Shown here: positions 53,446 to 64,000 of the stretch, one piece after another
Position numbering within the stretch: the first letter of the stretch is position 1
Layout of the letters: each line of letters starts with the position of its first letter
Assembly (NCBI GenBank): GCA_020848545.1
Contig: JADLHZ010000044.1
Coordinates: forward strand, 310,001-374,000
Length of the DNA: 64,000 nucleotides
Source of the DNA: Deltaproteobacteria bacterium
GTDB lineage: Bacteria; Myxococcota; JADLHZ01
Direction: 5' to 3'
Translations under genes and position numbers: made by a program
The notes under the pieces: model-generated
Told to the model about the DNA's origin: nothing
The model's database searches: none
What the model saw: only the letters and a program-made list of their open reading frames with translations

Positions 53446-54602
53446 TTCGGCGCGGCGGCGGGCGTCGCGTCGGTGAGGGCGTCGTGCGCGTAGAGGTGGG
53501 TGAAGCTCGGCGCGAGGTGCTCGACCGAGTACGCCTTCGCGACGGCGAGGTTCGCTTCGCCCATCGTCCGCTGCAGCGCTTCGTCGCTCAGGATCTTCCG
53601 CAGCGCCGCGACGAGCGTCGCATCCGAGTCGAACGCTTCGTAGGCGCCGCCTTCGTCCTCGTGCTGCTCGACGAGCGCGCCTTCGTTCGAGATGACCACC
53701 GGCTTGCCATAGCTGCGGGCCAGGTTCAGCACCGCCGACGCGCCCGCGTTCGTCCGATAGGGCAGCACGACGACTGTCGCCGGCCCGAAGACGCCGTCGA
53801 GATCCTCGTCCGGCACGAAGCCGGTGAAGCGCACGTAGTCGAGGTCACGGTAGCGCGCGACGAGCTCGCCGTAGGTCTTCGGATAATAAGGATGCACGCC
53901 GCCCGCGAGCGTCAGCATCGCCGGCACGCCGCTTTCACGCAGCGCACGCACCGCCCGCACGAGCACGTCGGGATCCTTGTACGCGCCCCAGTAGCCGAGC
54001 GTCACCACGTTGAAGCCGCCGCTCGTCACCCCAGGTCCGCGCGTGCCGTAGCAGCCGAGCGGGACGTGCACGACGTTCTTCGCGCGGTACCTCTTCACGA
54101 GCGACGCCTGCATGCTCCGCAGCGGCACGGTCATCACGTGTGAGGCGAGGTACATGCGCTGCGCGAGATCGATCCCGAGGCGAGTGAAGAAGCCGACCTC
54201 GTCCTTGATGAGGTCGAGCTGCACCGTTTCGCCGACGGTGTGCACCGTGGTGACGACGCGCAAGCCGAGCAGCCGGAGCATGGGGCAGAGCCAGGCGCCG
54301 GCGAAGTTGTCGACGCGGCCGTTGCCCCAGGTGCGGATGCCGCAGTTGATATGGACCACGTCGGGCCGCAGGCGCAGCACGATGAACAAGAGGCGCACGA
54401 TGCTCAGGGTCTTACCGAGCGTCCAGCAGCGCCGCACTTGCACGCCGTTTGGCCACTCTTCTCGCGCGAGGCCGCCCTTCGCCGTGTTCGCGAGGACGGT
54501 GATGCGCTCGACGCTCGTGCTGAGCGCGCGGACGAGGTGGCCGCCGTACTCGGCGACGCCGTGACGATCGGGCGGCAGGATGGAGATGAAGACGAGATGC
54601 AT
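53442..54602 (-). CDS. Glycosyltransferase family 4
   Basis: 386 aa, GT-B fold. N-terminal 'ISILPPDRHGVAEYGGHLVRAL' is the acceptor-side start of GT4 enzymes. The donor-binding half has 'LTLAGGVHPYYPKTYGELV', 'VRFTGFVPDEDLDGVFGPATVVVLPY' and a conserved acidic/Gly region ('NAGASAVLNLARSYGKPVVIS'). No signal peptide. Its ATG directly follows the stop of the GT2 gene, so the two are one operon. Its stop codon lies in a duplicated segment of the dispersed repeat. Confidence 0.9.
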   Translation of the reverse strand: MHLVFISILPPDRHGVAEYGGHLVRALSTSVERITVLANTAKGGLAREEWPNGVQVRRCWTLGKTLSIVRLLFIVLRLRPDVVHINCGIRTWGNGRVDNFAGAWLCPMLRLLGLRVVTTVHTVGETVQLDLIKDEVGFFTRLGIDLAQRMYLASHVMTVPLRSMQASLVKRYRAKNVVHVPLGCYGTRGPGVTSGGFNVVTLGYWGAYKDPDVLVRAVRALRESGVPAMLTLAGGVHPYYPKTYGELVARYRDLDYVRFTGFVPDEDLDGVFGPATVVVLPYRTNAGASAVLNLARSYGKPVVISNEGALVEQHEDEGGAYEAFDSDATLVAALRKILSDEALQRTMGEANLAVAKAYSVEHLAPSFTHLYAHDALTDATPAAAPK

Positions 54603-55418
54603 TCAATCGCGCTTGAAACGCAGCTTCGGGCACAGCATCAGCGCTTCCCACACGATGCTGCTCGACATCTTCGACTTGCCGGCGGTGCGATCGACGAAAA
54701 CGTACGGCATCTCGACCAGCGAGTAGCCGGCGGCCGCGGCCCGGTAGATGACCTCGATGTGAAACGCGTAGCCGTTCGACGCGATGCTGCCGACGTCGAT
54801 CGCTTCGAGCACTTGACGATGAAAGCACTTGAAGCCGCTGGTCATGTCTTGCACGTCGAGGCCGAGCATCGTGCGCGCGTAGAGGCCGCCGGTCTTCGAG
54901 ATGAGCTGGCGCATCAACGTGCGGTTCTCGCTGCCGCTACCTTCGACGTTGCGCGACGCGATGACCACGTCGTGCGACTTCGCTTTGGCGAGCATCTCGG
55001 GCAGTTTTTCCGGAGGGTGCGAGAAGTCGGCGTCCATCGTGATGATGTGATCGTAGCCGAGCTGGAGCGCGCGCTTCATGCCGTCGACGTAGGCGCGGCC
55101 CTGCCCGAGCTTCTTCGGGCGATGCAGCACCGAGACGTGCACGGTCTCGCGGGCGAGCTCGTCGGCGATGTGGCCGGTACCGTCAGCGGAATTGTCGTCG
55201 ATGATCATGAGGTCGACGTCGGCCGTGGCGATGATCGCGCTGGCGATGCGCAAGAGGTTGTCGCGTTCGTTGTAGGTCGGCATCAGCACGACCGCTTTGT
55301 GCCGAGGCGCAGAAACCTCGGCGAGGAAACGCGCGGGCTCGATCGGCTTTGCGAACGTGGCGCCGAGCTCGGCGGCGCTCAAGACTGCTGGCTCGCGTTG
55401 CGACATCGGCTTCGACAT
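54603..55418 (-). CDS. Polyprenol-phosphate mannosyltransferase-like GT2
   Basis: 271 aa. After ~38 N-terminal residues comes a GT2 Dpm1-type domain: 'VVLMPTYNERDNLLRI', 'DLMIIDDNSADGTG', the metal motif 'DADFSHPP', and 'MTSGFKCFHRQVLEAI' with 'NGYAFHIEVIYRA'. No C-terminal membrane helices, so it is the soluble Dpm1/Ppm1 type that moves a sugar onto a polyprenyl phosphate. A sigma-70-like promoter ends about 9 bp upstream, which suggests a leaderless transcript. Confidence 0.9.
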   Translation of the reverse strand: MSKPMSQREPAVLSAAELGATFAKPIEPARFLAEVSAPRHKAVVLMPTYNERDNLLRIASAIIATADVDLMIIDDNSADGTGHIADELARETVHVSVLHRPKKLGQGRAYVDGMKRALQLGYDHIITMDADFSHPPEKLPEMLAKAKSHDVVIASRNVEGSGSENRTLMRQLISKTGGLYARTMLGLDVQDMTSGFKCFHRQVLEAIDVGSIASNGYAFHIEVIYRAAAAGYSLVEMPYVFVDRTAGKSKMSSSIVWEALMLCPKLRFKRD

Positions 55419-55426
55419 CTACAAAA

Positions 55427-55456
55427 ATTGTATCAGCCGCGCTTTTGTTTCGCCAA
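55427..55456 (-). promoter_or_regulatory. Sigma-70-like promoter for the GT2-GT4 operon
   Basis: On the minus strand TTGGCG (55451-55456) and TACAAT (55427-55432) are separated by 18 bp. The -10 matches the consensus at five of six bases. Only nine bases lie between it and the ATG at 55418, so transcription may start on or near the start codon. Confidence 0.5.
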
Positions 55457-55472
55457 AGAACTGCATGCGACG

Positions 55473-58400
55473 TCAACGCGCGAACGAGACTCCGGCGCTG
55501 ACGACATGATCCAAACGTCCCACATTGTAGGCGATGCGCAGATCGTAGCTCGCCGTGAATTGAAAGCCGGTGTGGGTGACGCCCGAGATCTTCGGCCAGA
55601 GCAGCCTATAGTGGCCCTCGGCGCCAACCGCGACGTAGTCGAAGGTGCGCATGCCGGGCGAAAACGACGGCGGCGCGCCCGTGCCTGCGATCGTGAAGCT
55701 CCCGAACACGGAGCCGTGCTGCCCGAACACGTAGCCGCCGCGCGTCTTGAACAGATACGAAAAGATCGTCGGCAGCGCCGTCGGCACGAGATCCGACGCG
55801 GCGAAGCCGAAGCGGATCTTCTCCTGCACGTACCAGTTGCCGAGCCGAGAGCCGAGCTCGCCTTCGAGCGCGTGGTTCCAGGCGCGGCCAAGACCGGTGA
55901 GCCAAGTCGCGTCGACGCGATACTCGAGGGCGGTGTCGAGCTTCTGCTTGCGCAACATCGGCTCCACGCGCACGAGCGAGAAGAAGGTGTGGGCGACGAG
56001 GCTGGTTCCGGCGGCTTTGGCGATGAACGCGCCGGGGTCGTAGCCGAGCTGCAAGAACGCGCTGCCGATCTGCGTGACGGTCGCCTTCAGCGTGAGCGTC
56101 GTCGTACCGTGAAACTCGTCGCGCAGCGGTGACGTTGCGTAGGTGAACGCCTGCGCCACCGTGTACGCGAGCTCGAAGCTCGGCACGCGCAGGGGCAGGG
56201 TGCCGGCGGCGCGCACTTCGACGAAGTGACCGAGCCGATTCTGCAGCGCCGGTGAGGTCGTCGCGGCGAGCGTGCCGTTCAACTGAAACAGGAGCTGCGG
56301 ATCGCTGACGAAGGCGTTCTCTTCGTGGAAGAACTTGTACTCGAGCTCGAAGCGCGGGACGGCGCGCCACTCCGGCTTGTGCAGCGCGGCGACCGCGCGC
56401 GTGGCGAAGGTGCGTGGCACGGTGAAGACGAGGAGCGGGTTGCTCGGGGCGCCGCTCGTCTGGTTGCCGAAGTCCAAGATCTCGGCCGAGCGCTGCACGA
56501 GATCGAGCGCCTGGTTCTGCGAGCGATACGAGGTCTCGCCCGAGAGGCGGAGGATCTTCGCGACTGGAAAGCCGCCCTCCTTGCGCAAGCGGCCCACGGC
56601 TTCGGCGGCGGCGACGTTGATGCCGACGAGCTCCTTCTTGCGCTCCTCGTCGATCTCGGGCTCTGGCGCGGCCGCGGGCGGAGCTCCGGCGCTCGCAATG
56701 ATCACGCGATCGCTTGCGGGTTGCGACACAGGTTCGCTCGCGGCGATCGGCTCGGAGGCGGGTGCGCTCGCGGCGAGAGATGCCGGCTGTGAGGCCGCCG
56801 CGATAGGCAGCGACGCCGGCAGATCGTCGTCGAGCTCCTCCTTTTGCTTCGCGGCGCGGGCCAGCGCGAGATCCGAGAGCAAACGCGCGACGACGAAGTG
56901 CTCTTCGGCCAGGCGCACGAAGCCGTCGGCCTCATGCGCGGCGCCGAGGCGCAGGTGGCTCTCGGGCCGGTTCGGCTGATGCACGACAGCGCACGCATAG
57001 AGCAGGCGCGCTTGCTTCCAGCTCTTCGCTTCGAGCGCGAGATCGCCAGCGAGCAAGTACGCGATCGACACGTAGTCGGCGTCGCTCGCGTTCTTCCAGC
57101 GATCGGTGTCGGTGCCAGGCAAGAGCTCGGCGCGGTTCTTCTCGATGCGCCAGCTGACGTTCCATTCCTCTTCCGGGCACTCGGGCTTGCCGAGCTCGAG
57201 CAGCGGCTCGACGACGGTGCGCGCTTCAGAGGGCCGCTTCAAGCCCACCAAGCTGCGCGCCGCGCTGATGCGCATCGCCGCGTTTTCGGGAGCGAGCTCG
57301 ACCGCCCGCGCCAAGTGCCGCGCCGCCACGTCGACGAAGGGCAGCCCCACGTCGTCGCCGAGCATCACGTCGGCGATGCCTTTCACCTTGTCCTTCTCTT
57401 TCTGCTCGACGTCGGCGACGCGCGCGAAGACGTGGCCGGCCACCAGGTGCGCGAAGGCGACGTCCTTCAATGCTTGCACGGCTTGCTCCACGCGCTCGGC
57501 GGCTTCGAGCAAGTCGCCGTAGCGGCCGCGATCGCGCAGCGCGCTGGCGTAGGCGAGCTGCACGTCCGGATCATTCGGCCCGAGCGTCATCGCGATGCCG
57601 TAGGCGTTGATCGCTTCGTCGTAGTCCTTCTTCTCGTGGCGCAAACGGCCGACGAGCAGCCACGCGCCGCGCGTCTTCCAATCGAGCTTCGTCGCGCGCT
57701 CGGCGTCGTTCAGCGCGCGCTTATGCCGCTTCATCTCGAAGGCCGTGAGCGCGCGCTCGTAGTACGCCCAGGCCGAAGTGTTGTCGGCCGCGATGCCCAT
57801 CGTCGCGCGCGCGAAGGATTCGCCGAAGCGCTTCTGATCGCGCAGCAGGATCGCCAGGAACACGTGACCGCGCACGTCGTTCGGCGCGAGCGCGGCGGCC
57901 TTTTCGAAGAACGCGATCGCCTCCGGATCGTGCTTCATCGCGCGCTCGATGTGGCCGCGCGCGAGCTGGATCTCGACGTCCTCGGGAAAGTCTTTGCTCG
58001 CGGCGATGAGCAGCGGCCGGGCCTGCTCCAAGCGCTCGTGATAAAACTCGAGGAAGCCGAGTTGGCGCGACGGCCAACCGGCGTTCGGGTTGATGTCGAG
58101 CGCCTTGCGATAAGCGTCCTTGGCGATCTCGTACATCTTCTCGGCGAGCGCCGGATCGCGGGGCTTGTCGTCGAGCGGAGCGGGCGGCGCGCCGGGGATC
58201 GAGGAGGGCAGCGACGCCGGGAGCGATGAGGCCATCGACGCGGGTTGTGACGCCGCGACCGGCGGCAGCGGCGAGAGCGCGATGTTCCGCTCCAACGACG
58301 CCGCGTCGCCGCGCAGCACCCACGCTTCGACGAGCTTCGGATCCACCTTCGTCGCGCGCGCGTAGGCGTCGATGGCGAGCGGGTAGTGCTTCTGCTCCTG

Positions 58401-59978
58401 CTCGAGCACGCCGAGGAACATCGGCGCCAGCGGGTTCTTCGGCGCGAGCTTCGCTGCCTTCTCGTAGTAGTCTTTCGCGGCGTCGTGCTCCTGCAGGATG
58501 CGCGCGACGTGCCCGAGCGTCAGCGGGATCTCGGCCTCAGTCGGGTACGCCGCCTCGACGAGCAGCAGCGCTTCGCGCGCCTGCAGCGGCTTGTGCAGCT
58601 CGAAGAGCACGTAGCCGAGCTGCCGCCGCGCCCAGGTCGACTTCGGATCGACGTCGAGCGCCCGCCGATAAAACGCCTCGGCACGCTCGTAGCGGCGGAG
58701 CATGCGCTCGCAGTCGCCGAGCGAGATGAGCGCCCACGCCGACTTTGGGAACTGCGCCACGGCGCGCTCGAAGATCTTCTGCGCGTCCTGCAGGCGGTTC
58801 TTCGCGCGCAGCATGTAGCCGAGCTTCACCATCGCCGCGAGGTTCAGGGGCGATCGCGCGAGCACGCGGCGGTAGCGCGCGGCGGCCTCGTCGTACCGCT
58901 TCTTCAACGAATCGATGTCGCCGAGCGCGATCTCGATGTCGTCGTTGTTCGGCGCCAGTTGCAACGCGCGCTTCAACAGCTTCGCCGACTGCACAGTGTC
59001 GCCCCTCTCGAAGAGTAACGAGCCGAGCTCGGTCAGCGCCCAGACGAAGTCCTTGTTCGCCCGCAGCGCCGCTTCGTACTCCTTGCGCGCCTGCACCGTG
59101 CGGCCGTCGAGGCGCATCAAGTTTCCGAGCAGCGTGCGCGCGAGCGGATCGTTCGGCGTGACGCGCACGGCTTGCTTGTACGTCTTTTCGGCCTGCACCT
59201 TCTTGCCCATGCGCTCGAACACCGAGCCGACGAAGACGTAGCCGCTGCTCGCGTTCGGCCGCAGCGTGACGGCGAACTGGTACGCTTCGAGCGCGGCGGC
59301 GTCGTTGCCGAGCGAGGACTGTGCGTGGCCCAGGTTCAGCGCGAGATCGGCGTCCTTAGGGAAGGTCGCGCGGGCGAGCGTCAGGTGCTGCGCGGCGGTG
59401 GCGGCGTCTTTTGCCTTCAACGCGCTGTAGCCGAGCTGGCGGTGCGCCCAGCCGCTCTTCGGGTCGATCGCGAGCGCCGCTTGGTACGCCTTCTTCGCGT
59501 CGTCGCCGCGGCCGAAGAGCTCGTAGGCGTCGCCGAGGTTCACCCGCGCATCGATGCTCTTGGGATCGGCGCGCGCGGCAGCGTTGAACGCGGCGGCCGC
59601 CTCTTCGTAGCGCTTCAACGCGAGCCACGTGGCCCCCAAGTGAAACTGCGCCGCGAAGCTCGCCGGGTTCGCCTTCACGGCGGTGCGCAAATAGCCGGCC
59701 GCGGCTTCGCGATCGCCGCGCTCGTTGTTGATGACCGCCAGGTGGATCAGCGCGATCTCGTTCGTTGGCGCCGTCTTCAGCACGGACTTGAAGAGCTGCT
59801 CGGCCTCGGCGTTTCGGTGGTTCGAGAACGCCTGCCATCCCCGCGAGAGGAGGTACGCCACCTTCCACTCGTTCGATCCTGGCGCCGGCGCCGCGCTCGG
59901 CTGCGACGCCGGTGCCGATGCCGGCGCCGGACCCGCCACGAGCCATAGTGAAAACACTGCGATCGAAACGGAAGGCAC
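55473..59978 (-). CDS. Giant TPR protein with C-terminal outer-membrane barrel
   Basis: 1501 aa from a GTG start (signal peptide VPSVSIAVFSLWLVAGPAPASA); the upstream extension is antisense to other genes. Residues ~35-1090 are about 25 TPR units ('AYQAALAIDPKSGWAHRQLGYSALKAKD', 'AEFYRRALDVDPKSTWARRQLGY') interrupted by Ala/Ser/Pro-rich linkers. Residues ~1130-1501 are strand-rich with aromatic edges ('RFELEYKFFHEENAF', 'TFDYVAVGAEGHYRLLWPK'). TPR plus barrel is the layout of polysaccharide export porins such as BcsC and PgaA. Export of a surface glycan made by neighbouring glycosyltransferases is inferred. Confidence 0.85.
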   Translation of the reverse strand: MPSVSIAVFSLWLVAGPAPASAPASQPSAAPAPGSNEWKVAYLLSRGWQAFSNHRNAEAEQLFKSVLKTAPTNEIALIHLAVINNERGDREAAAGYLRTAVKANPASFAAQFHLGATWLALKRYEEAAAAFNAAARADPKSIDARVNLGDAYELFGRGDDAKKAYQAALAIDPKSGWAHRQLGYSALKAKDAATAAQHLTLARATFPKDADLALNLGHAQSSLGNDAAALEAYQFAVTLRPNASSGYVFVGSVFERMGKKVQAEKTYKQAVRVTPNDPLARTLLGNLMRLDGRTVQARKEYEAALRANKDFVWALTELGSLLFERGDTVQSAKLLKRALQLAPNNDDIEIALGDIDSLKKRYDEAAARYRRVLARSPLNLAAMVKLGYMLRAKNRLQDAQKIFERAVAQFPKSAWALISLGDCERMLRRYERAEAFYRRALDVDPKSTWARRQLGYVLFELHKPLQAREALLLVEAAYPTEAEIPLTLGHVARILQEHDAAKDYYEKAAKLAPKNPLAPMFLGVLEQEQKHYPLAIDAYARATKVDPKLVEAWVLRGDAASLERNIALSPLPPVAASQPASMASSLPASLPSSIPGAPPAPLDDKPRDPALAEKMYEIAKDAYRKALDINPNAGWPSRQLGFLEFYHERLEQARPLLIAASKDFPEDVEIQLARGHIERAMKHDPEAIAFFEKAAALAPNDVRGHVFLAILLRDQKRFGESFARATMGIAADNTSAWAYYERALTAFEMKRHKRALNDAERATKLDWKTRGAWLLVGRLRHEKKDYDEAINAYGIAMTLGPNDPDVQLAYASALRDRGRYGDLLEAAERVEQAVQALKDVAFAHLVAGHVFARVADVEQKEKDKVKGIADVMLGDDVGLPFVDVAARHLARAVELAPENAAMRISAARSLVGLKRPSEARTVVEPLLELGKPECPEEEWNVSWRIEKNRAELLPGTDTDRWKNASDADYVSIAYLLAGDLALEAKSWKQARLLYACAVVHQPNRPESHLRLGAAHEADGFVRLAEEHFVVARLLSDLALARAAKQKEELDDDLPASLPIAAASQPASLAASAPASEPIAASEPVSQPASDRVIIASAGAPPAAAPEPEIDEERKKELVGINVAAAEAVGRLRKEGGFPVAKILRLSGETSYRSQNQALDLVQRSAEILDFGNQTSGAPSNPLLVFTVPRTFATRAVAALHKPEWRAVPRFELEYKFFHEENAFVSDPQLLFQLNGTLAATTSPALQNRLGHFVEVRAAGTLPLRVPSFELAYTVAQAFTYATSPLRDEFHGTTTLTLKATVTQIGSAFLQLGYDPGAFIAKAAGTSLVAHTFFSLVRVEPMLRKQKLDTALEYRVDATWLTGLGRAWNHALEGELGSRLGNWYVQEKIRFGFAASDLVPTALPTIFSYLFKTRGGYVFGQHGSVFGSFTIAGTGAPPSFSPGMRTFDYVAVGAEGHYRLLWPKISGVTHTGFQFTASYDLRIAYNVGRLDHVVSAGVSFAR

Positions 59979-59995
59979 TGCCTCGAAAACTATCG

Positions 59996-60020
59996 GAAAA
60001 AGGTCCCTGGGACCATTTTC
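59996..60020 (-). terminator. Hairpin with U-tract after the methyltransferase gene
   Basis: The minus strand reads GGTCCC-A-GGGACC followed by TTTTTC, directly after the stop codon (60020-60022). The surrounding A and T runs extend the stem to twelve paired positions with one mismatch. It is a plausible intrinsic terminator, placed only 18 bp before the GTG of the TPR gene. Confidence 0.6.
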
Positions 60021-60856
60021 TACCGGCGCTTCGTTGCGCGCATGTAAAGGCCGCCGAAGGGTCCAAGGCGGCGGTCCACCCCGGCGAACATCGCGGCGCC
60101 AAGCGCGGCGCGGACGGGCGCGGGGAGGGCGAGGGTTTGCCGGCGAAGCCCGAGCGCTTCCTGCATCTGGGTCGTCGTCTTCCTGCGGCCGAAGAGCGTG
60201 GCGACGACGCCCGACGTCATGCGCACGAGCGTCTCGTAGCGGCGCATTTCGCCGCGCGTCAAATAGTCGACGGTCTCCGTGATCTCGAGGCCGTGCCGGG
60301 CGAGCTGCGTCCGCCACTCGGCGAGCGACCAGTAGCGCAAGTGGGCCATGCGATGGTCGATGTCGTCCAGGTAGTCGCTGCGGCGTACCCACGGCAGCAG
60401 CGGGCCGCGCAAGGTCGCGTGGTAGTCGGAGCTCGGGACGGTGTTGACGAACTCGCCGCCGGGCTTCAGCAGGCGCGCGATCTCGGCGAGCGTCTCGTCG
60501 ATCGGCTGCACGTGCTCGACGACGGAGTTCGCGAACACGAAGTCGAGGCTCGCGTCGGGCTCGGGGATCTTCGCCACGCTGGCGACGACCAAGCGCTCGT
60601 AGAGGCCGCGCTCCTTCGCCAAAGCGACATCGACGGGGTTGAGGTCGACGCCGACCCAGGTTCTGCCGCCGATGCGCGCGTCGACGATCTTCGTCAGCTT
60701 GCCGTCGCCGCAGCCGAGATCGAGGCCGCGGCCTTTGGGGAACGGCGCCTCGACGACAGCCGCGATCTCGATCGCGCGCCAGAAGGCCGTGGCCGGCTGG
60801 AAGACGTAGACCGAGAGGAACTCGTCGAGGAGCGAACGGACGAGGGCGTCTTGCAT
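60020..60856 (-). CDS. Class I SAM-dependent methyltransferase
   Basis: 278 aa. Motif I 'LDLGCGDGKLTKIVD' with 'VGVDLNPVDVALAK', then 'FVFANSVVEHVQPIDETLAEIARLLKPGGEFVNTVPS', the usual methyltransferase_11 pattern. No membrane segment or signal peptide. In the glycan locus it probably methylates a sugar or lipid-linked intermediate; the acceptor is not known. It is the first gene on the minus strand here, divergent from the GT-C-like gene. Confidence 0.9.
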   Translation of the reverse strand: MQDALVRSLLDEFLSVYVFQPATAFWRAIEIAAVVEAPFPKGRGLDLGCGDGKLTKIVDARIGGRTWVGVDLNPVDVALAKERGLYERLVVASVAKIPEPDASLDFVFANSVVEHVQPIDETLAEIARLLKPGGEFVNTVPSSDYHATLRGPLLPWVRRSDYLDDIDHRMAHLRYWSLAEWRTQLARHGLEITETVDYLTRGEMRRYETLVRMTSGVVATLFGRRKTTTQMQEALGLRRQTLALPAPVRAALGAAMFAGVDRRLGPFGGLYMRATKRR

Positions 60857-60939
60857 CGCTTGCCGTTCTACCCGCGAATCCCGACGCGGCCCAGGATCTC
60901 GCCAGCGCCAACGATTGGACAGCCCGCCCGCCTTCGTCG

Positions 60940-62500
60940 ATGCTCACTCCGCCGATGTTCACCACGTCGCTCGCCTCGACCTTCGATCGCGCGCCGATCT
61001 CCGTGCCCCTCGCGATCGCATGCGCGTTCGGCCTGATGGGCGCGCTCTCGGGGCTGCCGAGCCAGCCGGATCACGAGTTCCACCTCTTCGTCGCCAGCCA
61101 CTACGAGCACGCGTTCTTCTCGCTCTACGAGCCGCGCTGGTACGGCGGCTTCTACATCACGGGTCACCCGCCGCTCCTGCACGCGCTGACCGCGATCCTC
61201 GGGCGCGTGCCCGGCCTCGGCATCGAGCGCGCGTACGCGATCATCCTCGCGGCGATCCCGATGGGGCTCGTCGTCGCCGCGTGGATGACGGGTGGCGTGC
61301 TTGCGCGCGGATCGTCGGCGGCGCCGCGGGCGTCCCTGCTGGTGGCGCTGAATCCACTCGTCTACTTGTTGCTGATTCCCTTCGGGCAGGCGCCGTTCGT
61401 GTTGGCCGTTGCGCTCGGGTTGCTCTCGGCGTCGTCGTTCCTCGAGGGGCGGACCGGCGTCGCAGCGGGCTTCGGCGCGGCCGCGGCGGCGTGTCATCCG
61501 CTCGGGCTCTTGCTGCCGCTCGCCGGCGTCGTTGTGGGCCTCGCGCGCGCGCAGCGGATCCGCGTGGCCATCGCGGCCGTGGCGATGCTCGCGGTGTCGT
61601 TCGTGACGATGTGGCCGTTCTTTGCCGGCTACGTCTACGGCCTTACGCGCGTGCTGCCGAAGAACCCGCTCTCGCTCGCGAGCGGCACGAGCTTCGCCAT
61701 CGTCGCGGCGATGGTGCTCGGCGGGGTCGCGCTCTTCGTCGCCGTCGACAAGAAGAGCAGCCGGAACGCACGCGGTCTCGGCATTGCGGGCCTCGCCCTC
61801 GCCGCGGTGGCCCACTTTGGCGTCGGGCCGGTGTACTGGGACAAGCTGCTCTTCTTCTCCGCGCTCGCGACGGCGTTAGCCCTGGCGCTCGATCTGTCGC
61901 GGCGGCTGAGCAGCGTCGTCCTCCTCCTGGTCATGATCGCGGCGTCGTACGCGCTCTCGTTGAAGAAGCCGGGAAGGACCCGCGATCAGCGCGCGGCTCT
62001 CGTCGAGACGTCGGCGTTCCTCGCCCGCGAAGGGCACGATCGTTTTCGCTACATGACGGTCGGTCTCGGAAAGGAGGCGCTCGAGATCGGTCGCCGCACA
62101 GCCGCCGGATCCATCGACGGCGGCATGCCCTGGTTGAAGACGCTGCCCGAGCTCGACGCGCAGCCGTTCTACTCGCTCGACGAGCTGCCCCTCGACGACG
62201 CTCGCGCGCGGAGCGTGCTCGAAGCTGTGCTCGCACGCGCCGATGCGTTGCACTTGGCGTGGCTCATCAGCGCCGACGGCCGCGCTGGCGAAATCGCGGC
62301 GCGCTACGGCTACGCCACCTTGGCCGCGTTCCCAGGCGGCGTCGTCTTGTATCAGAAGGAAGTGACGCCGCTCGTCGCCGCCACGCCCGCACCGCCAGTG
62401 TGGGCCAAGGGTCTGCCCGTGCGCGGCTGGGGCGTGCTCTGGAGTCTGGCGCCTCTGCTGGTCCTCGCCTGCTCGATCGGCGCGTTCTCGCTGCGCCTGC

Positions 62501-62523
<23 letters not shown>
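60940..62523 (+). CDS. Polytopic GT-C-like membrane protein
   Basis: 527 aa with about ten transmembrane helices. After TM1 there is a loop 'DHEFHLFVASHYEHAFFSLYEPRWYGGFYITGHPPLL', with acidic and His residues in the first external loop, as in GT-C lipid-linked-sugar transferases and the related PTPS-related (6-pyruvoyl-tetrahydropterin-synthase-related) membrane family. The C-terminal ~170 residues are a soluble domain before a last helix. Transfer of a sugar from polyprenyl phosphate is inferred and fits the GT2 nearby. Its end overlaps the convergent regulator by 23 bp. Confidence 0.82.

Positions 62524-64000
<1,477 letters not shown>

Overview
High-GC DNA from a myxobacterium-like (Myxococcota / deltaproteobacterial) chromosome. 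This assignment is inferred from MYXO-CTERM-like C-terminal tails, a soluble Ser/Thr kinase coupled to a GAF histidine kinase, a bacterial enhancer-binding protein, a protein resembling the MXAN_5187 C-terminal domain, and many giant secreted Ig-like, beta-propeller and TPR proteins. I see no rRNA, tRNA, CRISPR array, prophage or transposase. Genes are tightly packed. Several convergent pairs overlap by 4-25 bp and several operons use ATGA or GTGA stop-start overlaps.

Layout. 1-8.9 kb: a beta-propeller protein with a sorting tail, then a translationally coupled pair of a secreted Ig-like protein and a 1812-aa outer-membrane-barrel protein. 8.9-13.3 kb: an MFS transporter, an outer-membrane-like protein and a secreted subtilase. 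13.4-15.9 kb: a PRMT-like methyltransferase and two poorly characterised genes. 16-21.1 kb: a five-gene signalling and envelope operon (GAF histidine kinase, Ser/Thr kinase, Smr protein, small membrane protein, PBP4-type DacB). 21.1-22.6 kb: a 54-aa secreted Cys-rich protein (complement strand), an MXAN_5187-like protein and a secreted HExxH protein. 22.7-28 kb: a glycoside-hydrolase lipoprotein, an orphan MT-A70 methyltransferase, and a FeoA-FeoB fusion behind a Fur-box-like palindrome. 28-33.8 kb: a 1916-aa protein made mainly of four ~405-residue repeats, with no signal peptide. 33.8-36.3 kb: a PilZ protein, an RsbRD-like helical protein and an NlpC/P60 endopeptidase. 36.3-43.6 kb: a YtcJ-type amidohydrolase and an 1865-aa Ig/propeller lipoprotein. 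43.7-53.3 kb: an omega-aminotransferase, an outer-membrane-like protein, MmsA, a HEAT-like membrane protein, a membrane-anchored sugar-lactone oxidase, a TetR regulator and dihydropyrimidinase. 53.4-62.5 kb: a polysaccharide or glycolipid-like locus (GT4, polyprenol-phosphate mannosyltransferase-like GT2, TPR/beta-barrel protein, methyltransferase, GT-C-like membrane protein). The window ends inside a sigma-54-type regulator with a degenerate receiver.

Working together. Dihydropyrimidinase, the beta-alanine-type aminotransferase and CoA-acylating (methyl)malonate-semialdehyde dehydrogenase fit successive steps of reductive pyrimidine catabolism; the beta-ureidopropionase step is not in the window. 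The GT4/GT2/TPR-barrel/methyltransferase/GT-C set fits synthesis and export of a surface glycan.

The most unusual sequence signal is a dispersed 15-bp motif, GAAAAGGGACCGGGG. It forms a 25-nt-period tandem array in the feo intergenic region, a pair at 53.4 kb that runs up to a stop codon, an inverted single copy at 43.6 kb, and a 27-nt-period version inside the coding sequence of the glycoside-hydrolase lipoprotein, where the changed period preserves the reading frame. No transposase that could mobilise it lies in the window.
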